Source of the DNA: Heterohyrax brucei
Taxonomy: Eukaryota > Chordata > Mammalia > Hyracoidea > Procaviidae
Reading direction: 5' to 3'
NCBI GenBank assembly: GCA_028571685.1
Contig: CM053143.1
Span: 150,716,329 to 150,780,328, forward strand
Length of the DNA stretch: 64,000 nucleotides
Below are positions 1 through 10,202 of the stretch, piece after piece. Under the pieces are notes generated by a model. It did no database searches and was not told the origin of the DNA. It worked only from the letters and a program-made list of their open reading frames with translations. Positions within the stretch are counted from its first letter, which is position 1. The number at the start of each line of letters is the position of its first letter. A program made the position numbers and the translations under genes.

Positions 1-370
1 TCATTATTATTGCTGCATTATTCTGTTAAAGATGTTTTAGTGTATCTGAAAGTGTTTAACTTTTTATTCATAGAAAGGTATATTATATACTAAAACAAAC
101 ATCTGACTGGAATTAGACATGAATAATATGCAACTATTTTGACTTATATACAAATTCAACTAAAAGACAGACATAGGAATGCACTGCAATTCATTTGTGA
201 TCCGGGAACTGCCTGTAATTATTTTTTTTTGCTCAGAGAAGGGAATAATTATGTAATGGGGAAAGCAGGAATTGGGAAAGCAAGATGGAAACTCTAACAC
301 ACTAGGCAGATTCCAAACGCTCAGGCATGCGAGAAGCCAGCCAGGCCAGTCCTGATGCCCCACAGCTAAC
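1..370 (-). other. LIMCH1 intron, downstream of the 267-bp exon
   Basis: AT-rich intron sequence at the left edge. I see no repeat or exon in it; the next LIMCH1 exon must lie beyond the window. Confidence 0.6.
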
Positions 371-637
371 CTGGCAAAGCGCTGGGCTGCTGGCATGACC
401 TTGATTCCAGCTTGCTCTAGCTTTTTGCGCTTCTGGATTTCTGCAGTATTCTTATCTTCAGACTTGCTAGTTGATGCCACTACAGCCCCCACTGGAGGAG
501 GCTGTTCCTCACCACTGCTAGTGGGTAATTCTAAGCCACCATCAGAAGCCATCCCACCAAGGTCCATGGGGCTGATGGGGTCCTCTTCACACGGAGACCC
601 CACTTCACTTCCCTCTTCCTCTATTGTTTCAGGACAG
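371..637 (-). CDS. LIMCH1: LIMCH1 exon, 267 bp in-frame cassette-type exon
   Basis: On the minus strand an acceptor (cctcactag|C) opens the exon and a donor (GCCAG|gttagc) closes it. The first base completes an AG|C serine codon from the previous exon, and the exon again ends in AG, so it is phase 2 on both sides and 267 bp is divisible by three. It could therefore be skipped without a frameshift. The peptide runs from CPETIEEEGSEVG through an acidic, Ser/Pro-rich stretch to a basic end, QKRKKLEQAGIKVMPAAQRF. The basic 'AGIKVMPAAQRF' end looks like conserved LIMCH1/LMO7 family sequence. The skipped form would match my memory of the shorter LIMCH1 isoform, where RPF is followed directly by RYGPR. 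The donor is not a strong consensus, which fits regulated use. Nothing else in this exon gives a biochemical function. Confidence 0.82.
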
Positions 638-842
638 CTAGTGAGGTGGACAATATGGTTAACCAAACTAGCATATAGGATTAGGGATCAGGTGACCTTT
701 CATCTCCTGGCCAACCTGATAATAATTTCCACTTCAAAAAAACAGAGTCATAGCATGCAATGTGCTCCTGTCAATATAAAGAATATTAAATGTAGCCATT
801 TGTTAGTTAATTGATACAACGACTAAGCGCTATTTCAAACTT

Positions 843-872
843 GATGCCAAGACAAGTGCCGTCGAGTCGGAT
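843..872 (-). repeat. AfroSINE 3'-end fragment
   Basis: The motif 'aagtgccgtcgagtcggat' is the complement of the AfroSINE end 'atccgactcgacggcactt'. Only the terminal part is present. Confidence 0.6.
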
Positions 873-1544
873 CTGGAAGGCAAATCTTGCTCTGCTGCAA
901 AGTGGGAAATTCATTGTTTTATTCAATACTTAAAACTTCAGTAAATGTTTATTCAATAGGGGAAAAAAAACATAGATAGGAATGATTGATGATTAGAAAT
1001 AACCAGGGACAAATCAGGGTGGTTCTGCTGAAAGAATTACATCAGACTGAAAGTTTATTTTATTGCACTGCAGGTTTCTGGAAGGCAGGGACACTGTTAT
1101 TTACTGTTGGGTCCTGCAAAACTGGGAAATACGAGCTAGCACACAGTATACGCACAAAGAAACCTTGTTAAATAAATGAATAAATAAATGAAAAAACATA
1201 ATCAGAGATTAAGGAGAACACTAGTCGTTTCTCTAAAGAGATAAAAAATCAAATGCATCTTCCACTTATTCTGTTTTTCTGTGTGTGGTTCTGAAGCATG
1301 CTCCTTGCATCTGTTGCACATGAGCTTACAGGAAGATAGGCCTGCATCTAGATAAGGGTCTTCCTGCATAGAGACAAGGGTCTTTCTGCATCTATTTTAA
1401 CAAGACTGTGAGTCACCAAAGGCATGTGTGACAGACTTTCAGCGGTGTTCTCACCCTCCTGTCAATATCACTTGTTTCAAAATCTGACCGTTGGAAAGTT
1501 CTGATACATGTTACAACATCAATAAACCTCGAAACATCAGGCTA

Positions 1545-1858
1545 ATGAAATAAGTCTGGCACAAAAAGACAAATATTGTATGATCCCACTTACAAGACAC
1601 AGCTAGAACATGCCAATGCATAGAGACCAGAGTAGATCAGAAGTTATGAGAGCCTGCCGGGAGAGACGAATGGGGAGTTATTGCTTAATGGGTACAGAGT
1701 TTCTGTTTGGGGTGTTAAAAAAAAGTTTTGGAAATTAAAATGGTGATGGTTGTACAGCATTGTAAATGCAAGTGATTTCACTGAACTGTACACTTGAGAA
1801 GAGGAAAACAATACATTTTATGTTATAATATATATTTTTTATCACATTAAAAAATAAC
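1545..1858 (+). repeat. Old mammalian L1 (L1M) 3' end fragment
   Basis: The text around 'gagagacgaatggggagttattgcttaatgggtacagagtttctgtttgggg' and 'ttcactgaactgtacacttgagaa' is the familiar 3' end of ancient L1M elements, ending in an AT-rich tail. No reading frame remains. Confidence 0.65.
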
Positions 1859-1861
1859 CTG

Positions 1862-1950
1862 CTTGTTAGGGAAGTACTTGTTGAATAGTTGCTATGTCCC
1901 AGATAGTGCTCTAGGTACTCTTGGGAAGCTTACATTCATGACAAGCTGTC
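1862..1950. repeat. Possible L2/MIR fragment
   Basis: The words 'ttgctatgtcccagatagtgctctaggtactcttgggaagcttacattcatgac' resemble ancient L2/MIR ends ('tgccaggcactgttctaagc'). It is short and diverged. Confidence 0.35.
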
Positions 1951-2093
1951 TCCAAGGATCTGTCCTGCCCACCTCTACCCATAGCCTTCCATCAAAGTTC
2001 TCAAATGGTTACTTAACATCCTGTCCAGGAACTGTATTCCTAGTACCACTTGTGCTCAGGCCAGGCAGTAGGCAACAAAAACTTTGGGCTTAC

Positions 2094-2346
2094 CTGAAGG
2101 GCCTGTCCCCGCCCAGGGGGGACGTGGCGGTACTCCAACTCTTTCTGTACTCCTCTCGTTCTGCTTTCTTCTTTCTCAGGGGAGCAGGGACATAGGCTGT
2201 CTGGTTGCTTTTGTTCGGGAGGTACTGGTTAAAAGGCACTGCTGATTTCGGCTCACCGTGGGAAGTCCGCCGCGCAGACATGTCATCCTTCTTCACGTCC
2301 GGCAGCTTCCGATGAGGCAAGTCGGATTCAGAGTCGCTTCCTCTCC
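2094..2346 (-). CDS. LIMCH1: LIMCH1 exon, 253 bp (central linker)
   Basis: The acceptor (ctccttcag|GGAGAGG) and a strong donor (CCTTCAG|gtaagc) frame an exon entering in phase 1 and leaving in phase 2. It encodes about 84 residues beginning [19 protein letters not shown] and ending PLGGDRPF. A conserved-looking core, [19 protein letters not shown], is followed by a highly basic segment, [14 protein letters not shown]. This is the LIMCH1/LMO7 linker between the CH domain and the coiled coil. It has no transmembrane or catalytic signature; the basic run suggests a contact surface, which is inference. It follows the 196-bp exon across a 14.9-kb intron, and the split glycine codon (G|GG) joins cleanly. 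There are no stops or frameshifts. Confidence 0.93.
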
Positions 2347-2880
2347 CTGAAGGAGAAAGGATGAGTGCTGAAAAAGCCTGCTGGGTTATCAGAAAACTCC
2401 CAATGGCCAGTGGGCAGTATTAGGAACGTGGTTAAATCTGCTGTGAGTTCCTGGGAGTCTGTCCTTTGAATGATTCACTTAACAAATCCAAAGCATCAAG
2501 TTAAATTAGTCTATTCTGGGAAAATTACTCAACACTAATTAGAGAAAACAAAAAGCATAAATTTAAGGAACAGAGGTAAGCCAAACTATATCTGGGACTT
2601 AAAATTAGCAACACATTCAAGATAGAGCTGTGCATATATGCTTACTGAGATTATGCAGCTCTAGATAAAAACAGTAAGAATTAACCAATGGAGTTATTGA
2701 CTGACCACCTGCTGCATATTTTGCACCATGCTGGATAATCTGTCATGTGAGAATTATAAAGGATTTTGTCTTCGAGGTACCTTTAACCAATTTATGGAAC
2801 ATCCAGAGAAAGTAAATTACAACCCAGGAGCAGGGAGTATAAGAACAACAGGAATTCAGAAAAGTGAAGAATCAGAGTAA

Positions 2881-3056
2881 CATAAAACAAAAACAAAAAC
2901 AAAAAAACCACAGCTGGGGAGTCAATTCCAACTTGTGGCAACACTACAGACAGAGCAGAAATGCCCAATAGAGTTTCCAAGGAGCACCTGGTGGATTTGA
3001 ACTGCTGGCCGTTGGGTTAGCAGCTGTAGCACTTAACCACTATGCCGCCAGGGTTA
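2881..3056 (-). repeat. AfroSINE
   Basis: Antisense copy: A-rich start, 'gtttccaaggagcacctgg' in the middle, and 'cacttaaccactatgccgcc' at the head end. Confidence 0.9.
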
Positions 3057-3361
3057 CGTAAGGGTGTGCCTATAAGGAAGCGGCTTAATTATAAAAAGTT
3101 CTCCTCTACTTGGGAGCCCTTCCTGGTTCCTGTAGCTGGAAGCAATCTTTCCTTCCAGTGAAAAGAACCTCTGCCCCTGGAATCCAGACTTTCCAGATCC
3201 ACGGAAGCTAGACGAATCTCTGAAACTCTTGCCCTGAGATAATCTTTAAATCTTAAACCAAAAAAACATATCCTGAAGTCTGCTTAAAACCAAACAATAG
3301 TTTGGTTTAAATTCTGAATATTTTCTTTGAACAGTGTGCTCTCTTAAGATCTATCTATATA

Positions 3362-3570
3362 AGATCAAACTGACAACTGCAACTTGAAAAATTAGAGAAG
3401 AAATCTAGGAACAGGGAGCTTGAGGAGGAACAACTGGGGAAAGGAGGGTGAGGACAGCTGCACAACTCAAAGGATGTAATCAGTGTCATCAAATTGAACA
3501 TGTAGAAATTGTTGAATTGGTGTATGTGTATATTCTGCTGTGTATATTCTCCACAATAACTATATATATA
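3362..3570 (+). repeat. Afrotherian dispersed repeat, probably an L1 3' end
   Basis: This stretch ('gatcaaactgacaactgcaac' ... 'ctgcacaactcaaaggatgtaatcag' ... 'attctgctgtgtatattctc') matches the reverse complement of 54838-55080 in the same window. It ends in an AT-rich run of tatata. The shared layout fits a LINE 3' untranslated end, though I cannot fix the family. Confidence 0.5.
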
Positions 3571-3687
3571 GCAATGTATAGCTCCTGAGAACATATATAT
3601 GTATGTTATGCCTCTATGACCTATGCTTCTAAGTATCATACCTTCTATCTCTCTATTTTGAGAACAAGAAATTTGTATTACTCACAG

Positions 3688-3745
3688 TACTTCCCTCAGT
3701 GCCTTTGCACATGGTAGACATTCCCACACCATCTGATGAATAAAT
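3688..3745. repeat. Possible MIR/L2 tail fragment
   Basis: 'cctttgcacatggtagacattc' followed by 'gatgaataaatggg' resembles the 3' end of MIR/L2-type elements. Confidence 0.4.
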
Positions 3746-3785
3746 GGGTTCATTTGGCTTTAAAAGTATTTTAGACAGCCCAAAG

Positions 3786-3872
3786 GAATTCAGAATATTC
3801 CAGGGGTCAGTTCTTCTCTGGCCCCTAGGGTCGACATGAGTCGGATCCGACTTGACAGCACTTGGGTAGCTG
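3786..3872 (+). repeat. AfroSINE 3' half
   Basis: Sense fragment with 'tctggcccctagggtcgacatgagtcggatccgacttgacagcacttgg'. It belongs to the subfamily ending in 'gacggcacttggc', as at 5992-6158. Confidence 0.8.
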
Positions 3873-3914
3873 GCTAAAGGAATTCAGTGATGCCAACATC
3901 AGCCTCCTGTTGAG

Positions 3915-4118
3915 CAACACATCAGTTGCCATGGTGTCAACTCCAACTCATGACAATGCCATGCATGTCAGAGGAGAACTGTGCTCCAGACGGATTTCAG
4001 TGGCCGATTGTTTGGAAGTATATTGTCAAGCTTCTCTTCTAAGAAGCCTCCAGGTGAGCTTGAATCTCCAACCTTTTGGTTAACAGAGTGAGCTAACTAT
4101 CTGCACTATCCAGGGACT
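3915..4118 (-). repeat. AfroSINE, long subfamily
   Basis: Antisense copy of the longer variant: 'gtcaactccaactcatgac' at the tail end and 'ctatctgcactatccagggactc' at the head. A middle block resembling 'gattgtttggaagtatattgtc' is absent from the short form. Confidence 0.75.
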
Positions 4119-4189
4119 CTTACTGGAAGAAACAGCCCCTATAATTACACTGTATCTTTGTTGACTGCATCTTTCTCCCTTTAGATTTA

Positions 4190-4275
4190 AGACAGCACAG
4201 CCTGGAAAGCTCTGTGGAGCAGTCCTACTCTGCACATCAGAGTGCAATCAACTCAGCAGCAACTGATGATGAGAA
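4190..4275 (+). repeat. AfroSINE 3' fragment
   Basis: Sense partial copy: 'ctctgtggagcagtcctactctg' and 'caatcaactcagcagcaactgatg'. Confidence 0.6.
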
Positions 4276-4330
4276 CAACCACGCCACCAGTAAAGTAAAC
4301 TAGTTACTGGTTGAAACTCTTCACTATAAT

Positions 4331-4506
4331 TAAAAACAGAAACCAAACCCACTGTCATCGAGTTAGGTTCAACTCACAGCAACCCTAGAGGTAGGTCAGA
4401 ATAGAATGGCCCCATAGAGTTTTCAAGGAGCACCTGGCAGATTTGAACTGCCAACATTTTGGTTAGCAGACATAGCACTTAGCCCACTACACCACCAGGG
4501 TTTCCT
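4331..4506 (-). repeat. AfroSINE
   Basis: Antisense, near full length, from 'ccaaacccactgtcatcgagtt' to 'ccaccagggtttcc'. Confidence 0.9.
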
Positions 4507-4577
4507 CATTATGATTAGTACAAAATTATTCAGCTCACTTGCTGGAAAACAGAAACATGCTTATTTATTCTTGTAAA

Positions 4578-4748
4578 AGGAAACCCTGATGATGTAGTGG
4601 TTAAGTGTCATGGCTGCTAAGTACAAGGTTGGCAGTTTGAGTCTCTCAGGTGCTCCTTGGAAACCTGATGGGGCAGTTCTACTGTGTCCTATGGGGTAGC
4701 TATGAGTTAGAATTGATTTGCCAGCAGTGGGTTTGGTTCTTTTGGTTA
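4578..4748 (+). repeat. AfroSINE
   Basis: Sense, near full length: 'ggaaaccctgatgatgtagtgg' to 'cagtgggtttggttcttttgg'. It lies head-on to the antisense copy only 70 bp away, so the transcript can form a SINE-SINE hairpin there. Confidence 0.9.
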
Positions 4749-4825
4749 TACTTGTGAAAAGAACCTCCAACAAGGAACCAGGAGCCAAGGCCATCTAGCA
4801 GAGCAGGCAGAAGATAGGGTGTAAA

Positions 4826-5016
4826 GTCAAACAGGCTTCATGCTGAACTTGGCCTCTCACTCCTATGTAGCTCGACATGTTACTTCACCTTTTAAGCCTC
4901 AGTCTCCCAATCTGTAAAATGAAAATAATAATTCTACCTATTTCATAATGCTGTTCAGATAGTCAAATATTGTAATACAGGTAAAATGACCAGCAAATAC
5001 TTGGCACAGACAATGC
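4826..5016 (+). repeat. MIR element
   Basis: 'cctcagtctcccaatctgtaaaatgaaaataataat' and the following 'aatacttggcacagacaatgc' are diagnostic MIR core and tail text. Confidence 0.8.
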
Positions 5017-5454
5017 TAGTTTCTCCTCATGTCACAGTAGTTCTGGATTGCTTAGTAATGAGGTGGGGCTCTTAGGCTTGTCTCTAACACAACTGACTGT
5101 TCTTTTCGGTAAAATGGGAAGGAAATAACTTGCCTTGCTTTGAAAGAGGGCTAGAGATTAAATGATGCCATGACTTTTGAAAGACTGCAGAAGTTAAATG
5201 TCTAGTCAATAAGCAAGTCATTCACTGTTACAGATGAAATATTCAGTTTATGAATTACTCATGGCATTTGCTTCCAGTCTTCCTCCTGAATCTCTGATCA
5301 CTTCATTACGTGTTAGTACTTGATTCACAACTTAGCTCCCTTCCCAAGATAAATGCTTAAAAAGTACATCTGTCTGCATGTCTTCGTAAGATGACTTCTG
5401 TGAATTGCTTCTTATAAACAAATACTAATATTACCTTAATTTTCCATTTAACAA

Positions 5455-5625
5455 AGAAGCTTTGGTGGTCAGCAGTTAAACCAACAGACTGCTGACCAAA
5501 TGGCCGGGAGTTCACAGCCACTGGTGGCTCTACAGGACAAAGATGTGGCACCCTGCTGCCACACAGGCTAACTGCCTCAGAAATCCTATGGAATTAGAGT
5601 TGACTCAACAGCAATGGGTTTTTTC
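5455..5625 (+). repeat. AfroSINE, diverged
   Basis: Sense copy with an altered head ('gctttggtggtcagcagttaaacc') and a clear tail ('gagttgactcaacagcaatgggttttt'). Confidence 0.75.
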
Positions 5626-5991
5626 TCTCCCTTTGACAAAGCTCTTTGCCTATGCTTCCCCATTACCCCTGTTTCATGAAGATGGAAAAGGGGCTCAGAA
5701 GGTGCTTCTTCTCCATGGATTGTTAACGACAGCTTCCAAACTCTGACTCTGTTCTCCAGACTTCCAGCCTGAAGATCTTCTCTGCTTGACATCCTTCTCT
5801 TACAAAAAGTTGCTCCCCATGCTTCAGTTGTCCTGACTTGGGAGAAATACTGCATTTTAAATAAATAAGTGATCTTCATTTGGCAAGGAAGTCATGGATT
5901 GGAGCTGTCAGAGCCTCAATCCTACAAGTCCTATAATCTACAAACAGTATTTTTACATAGTATCTCAGATATATTATCTCTAATATACTGA

Positions 5992-6158
5992 GGGGAAACC
6001 CTGGTTGTGTAGTGGGTTAAGAGCTACCACTGCTAACCACAAGGTCCGCAGTTCAAATCCACCAGGCGCTCCTTGAATACTCTGGGGGTCAGTTCTACCC
6101 TGGCCCCTAGGGTCGCCATGAGTCAGATGCTACTCGACGGCACTTGGCTGGCAATATA
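5992..6158 (+). repeat. AfroSINE ('gacggcacttggc' subfamily)
   Basis: Sense, near full length. It ends 'ctcgacggcacttggctgg', the same variant end as at 3786-3872 and 19656-19709. Confidence 0.9.
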
Positions 6159-6289
6159 CTGAGTGAAAGTCTTAAATTATATGTGTTTAACAGATAAACA
6201 GATCACTTTCCCCTTACATGTTACCTTTTGATGAATGTTTTAGACATTTTAAGAAATGTGAATCTGCCAACGTTCCAAGGTAAAGTGGC

Positions 6290-6535
6290 TGAGTTAGTTG
6301 AAACAGCTGTAGCTTTAGCCAAGGTCTAATTTGGGCTCCATCACCTACTAGCTGTGTGACCTGGCAAACTTAACTAAACCTTCTGTAACCTGGCAAACTT
6401 AACTAAACCTTCTGTACTTTGGGGTTCTCATGGGAGAATGGAGGTTGCTTTCGTAGGCTGTCGAGAGGCTTAAATGAGATAGCATGAAGCACCTAGGAAG
6501 TAGCCAGCACTTATAGCCTTGTTTAATGTTAGTTC
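6290..6535 (+). repeat. MIR element with an internal tandem duplication
   Basis: MIR core text ('cacctactagctgtgtgacctgg') and the later 'aggcttaaatgagatagcatgaagcacctaggaag' bracket a 29-bp direct duplication at 6361-6416. Confidence 0.75.
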
Positions 6536-7805
6536 TCTTTTTATCTAAGGCTTAGGACTTCAAAAAATTTTGACTTCCACTTCATCCTGTGAATATGTAA
6601 ATACAGCAGGATGGTTTTCCAACTTATGCCCAAAGTTAGGGTAATACAACCTAGCACATAATGATGATGTTATTTCACTAAAGTCTGAAACGCTTCCTTT
6701 ACATAAGTCTACATTTCACTCTTTCAGCAACAAGGTGTCTGTCTTTCTTTTAAGGTTTCTTTGCCATGCTCACCCTAGCCTTGTGCTTTTCAAATTTTCT
6801 TCTAGCATTTGAATTTTTTCTCATTTCTTATTTCACTCCCATAATTCATCTTCTATACAAAAGATTATTCATCTAACACACAGCATCATATTTTGTAAAA
6901 TATGTTCTTAATTTTCAAAGCACCTGAATGGCAGGTTTGTATTTCTCCTTCAGTGAAGTTCATTAAGTCACCCTTCTATGGCCGTAAGTGGACACTTGGG
7001 AAGGTAAGGCAGTGACTGGGTACTTGTGTAGTCAGACACATTGGCTGAATCACCCCAGGAGAACCACAGCATCACAAATGTCCCTTTTGGGTGGCTCTTG
7101 TGTCCAACCCACAGAATCAAGGTGCTTCTGATGTATGTGGCTCTTGATTTTTCATTATGAGATGGGCCTCTACAATAAGAAAATTAAAGATTCCCTTTCG
7201 ACTTGATGAAGAGTTTGGAGAATTTCATGATAAGACTTTCCTTAATTCATTGTGAGTCTTGGGAAATCAATTTTCAGGACATAAAGTCTTCTTCCAAATA
7301 TGGAAGTGATTATTAGGACTGGTAATTCTCTTCATCAGCACAACTTTTAAAAACACACCATATACTGTTACAAAATCCAACATTAATATAGTTAAAATGA
7401 TGCCACTTTTTTTAGGCAGATAGAAATTTGCTTTTTCTTTAAAAATGTCCTTAAATATTGATTCGTTTATAAAAGTGTGAACCTTTAGATATTAGGCTGA
7501 TGGGTGAGATCTCTAAAATGCTGTTACATGGATCATGTTCTACGGAATCAAACTCAATGTTATTCCTTAGATGCAGAAAATGTTTATGAAAAGACTATCA
7601 GTCTTAATTGCCACAAACAAAACTGCAACTCACTGCATATTAGTACAATATTAGTATTTGGCATTTGAAAACTCTTCATGATGAGGCTGGTTATAAGCTT
7701 TGAATCCTTTAAAGCCCGTGACAGAACAAAGAATCCAAATCATCCGTGATTTAAAAGAAAGGTTAAAAAAAAAAAGTTTTTCAAACAATCAAAAAATACA
7801 GACTA

Positions 7806-8950
7806 GGGGGGCAGAGTCAAGATGGCAGACTAAATGTACATCTCCCTAAATCTCTCTGGAAACCAAGTCCTGAAATGATAACTAAACAGAACCTTCTGGA
7901 CACCTAGTGAGCCCTGAGATGCGGCATAGGGCTATTAATTTTGACTTCATACCACTGAACGCAAAACCTCCTCTCTTTCACTGACCCCACTCTCGGTGAG
8001 CACAGGCTTGCACAGACCTAAGGTAACTCACCATTATGATTTTTTTTCCCTCTGTCTTGGCCGGCAGGCAGAACTGGCACTTCACTAGTTGCTGGCCTCT
8101 GACACACTGCTGGTGGGACTGGCAAGTGTAACTGCCAAGTTGTGAGAGCCTGGCTTTGGACTCTATACATCTCAGCTCCTCTGGCCTATTGGGAAACGGA
8201 GAATCCCAGGCAGAGGACCTGGCCAGACTTGGTTCTTACACTGGGAGCTAGCTTCTGCTGGGGGAAGAGTGCTTTACTAGCAGGGAGGCGGTATTTTGCA
8301 CAGTGTCACCTGGGGCTGGGGCCCAGCGGTGGAGGCTGTGGACTCTGGGCATTTTGGCACTGTTGGCCTCTCTTTCCACCAGAAGCCTGATCTCAGGCAG
8401 CTGGTGAGTTTGTGCGGGACACCATCTTGTTTTGCTGGGAGACAGGGTCATTGATATGGAATCCTCAGCTGGACCTAATTCCTGGGCTGGGAGGCAGTGC
8501 CCACCCCGAAGAGACTGCTTTTCCAACAGAAAAGCAGAATTCTACACAGTATCGCCTACAGCTGGGGCCCAACAGCAGAGGCCAGTAGGCCAGGAGCCTT
8601 TCTGTATTTTGAGCTAGTTTATAACATCTGGTGTTCAATACAGAGGTACTTACTTTGCCAGGTGGGAAGAGGGACATATACACCTGAAAACCACACTGAC
8701 TTTAGAAGTTCTCAAATACTTTTTACTTCTCATTTTAAGAAGGCCTAGAGAAACAACTGTACTCCAAACAACTGTACTCCATCTTCACAGCATCTCTCCC
8801 AGCCACTATTGACCCACATGAAGCCCAAAGAGCAATAAACGTTGGAGAAGACAGTAACCCAGAAGCCACCCATAGCATCAGAAGGTCCCCAAAAGAAACC
8901 ACCTCAGAAATTCCCAGATGAAGAAGTTTTTCTGAAACTATCAAAAGGTG
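7806..8950 (+). promoter_or_regulatory. L1 5' UTR / internal promoter region
   Basis: This non-coding leader precedes the ORF1 remnant. The 'caagatggc' at 7818-7826 matches the YY1 motif that in other L1s positions the transcription start. Whether this copy is transcribed cannot be told from sequence. Confidence 0.6.
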
Positions 8951-9778
8951 AATACAAAAATGATTACATATAGAGCCTTCCTAGACCTTAGACAAAATGC
9001 AGCAGAGCAAAATGAAAAATTAAGCAAGTTATTATATGTGATGGGACATCAGTACTAGGAAATCTAACACATCAAGAACAAAATCAAAGACATAGAAAAT
9101 TCAATTCAAAGCCAAGAAAACAGAAGGGAACAAATGGAAAAGAGAATTTCTGATTTCAAAGACAGAGCCACCGACTCCAGCATCTATGAGGAGAAATCAG
9201 AAAAAAGAAACAAGAAAAATGAAGAAGCATTAAGAAGCATGTGGGACTCTATTAACAAGAATAATCTACGATTAATTGGAGTTCCTGAACAGGGTGAGAC
9301 ACCTGAGAACACAGAGAGTATTGTTGCTGAGCTGCTGACAGAAAAATTCCCAGAAATTATGAAAGAAGAGAATATAGATATCCAAGATATGTATCGAACA
9401 CCACTAAATATAGATCTCAGTAGAAAGACTCCAAGACATATTATAATCAAGCTTAACAAAATGAAACATAAGCAGAAACTCTTAAAGGCAGCAAGACTCA
9501 AAGCAAAGCTAACATTCAAAGGGAAACCCTGTATGCTTTTGTCGGATTTCTCAGCAGATATAATGCTGGCACAGAGTCAGTGGAATGACACATTCAAAGC
9601 CTTGATGGAGAAGAGCTTCCAACCAAGAACTATACATCCTGCAAAACTATTTTTCAAATATGAAAATGAAATTCAGACATTCGCAGATAAATAGAAACTC
9701 AGAGACTTTGTGAAAACCAAACCAAAGCTACGAGAAATACTGAAAGAATATCTTGGCTTGGAAGAACAAAACAGCTAA
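8951..9778 (+). pseudogene. L1 ORF1 pseudogene (RNA-binding ORF1p)
   Basis: The best stretch (9134-9694) reads as an ORF1p chaperone: a charged coiled-coil end, then the RRM-like and C-terminal domains. Visible family motifs are GVPEQGE near residue 50 of the stretch and the late FQPRTIHPAKLFF. The frame is interrupted upstream of 9134. A TAG at 9692-9694 stops it early, although 27 further in-frame codons lead to a TAA at 9776-9778 where the family normally ends. In intact L1s ORF1p trimers coat the L1 RNA; this copy cannot make the full protein. Confidence 0.8.
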
Positions 9779-10202
9779 CTTTGTATTTTAGAAGGATACA
9801 TTATCTAGAATCCTACTGAGTTAGGAAAGGCTCCAAACACAATCAAAGCTATAATAGTGAAAGAAATGATCCAGTGATCATATCATGTAAACTATGATAT
9901 CATCATATTAAAAAGAGGGATGTACTACAGTCATTACAGTCCTTCCAGATGGAGAGGAAGTTGACAAGACTGGTAGCAATCAAAATTGGGTTTATATATA
10001 GTTTATTAAGTAGGATTACAGGGGCAGCCATAAGGCACAATAAAGAAGCAACATATAATATCAAGAAATGTAATACAGGAGTCTCAACAACCACAAAACC
10101 AATCCTGAGAAAGGTGAAAAATCAACTCACAAAGAAGAAGGTCACAGAACAGATTAATAAGAACAACAGAAAAAACATCAACACAAAAATAAACAAATCA
10201 CA

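Larger units (their letters stand above)
638..2093 (-). other. LIMCH1 intron (1.46 kb)
   Basis: Bounded by the donor CTTCAG|gtaagc at 2094/2093 and the acceptor at 638/637. It contains a small AfroSINE 3' fragment, a short AAAT-type simple repeat near 1171-1192 and an old L1 3' end, listed separately. The rest is unremarkable. Confidence 0.8.

Noticed and set aside
395-814. Plus-strand open frame of 139 codons
   Set aside because: It is the antisense shadow of the LIMCH1 267-bp exon, which fits splice sites and phase on the minus strand.
4578-4660. tRNA-gene-like head of the AfroSINEs
   Set aside because: The heads derive from tRNA promoters but the copies are SINEs; none folds as a complete tRNA by eye.
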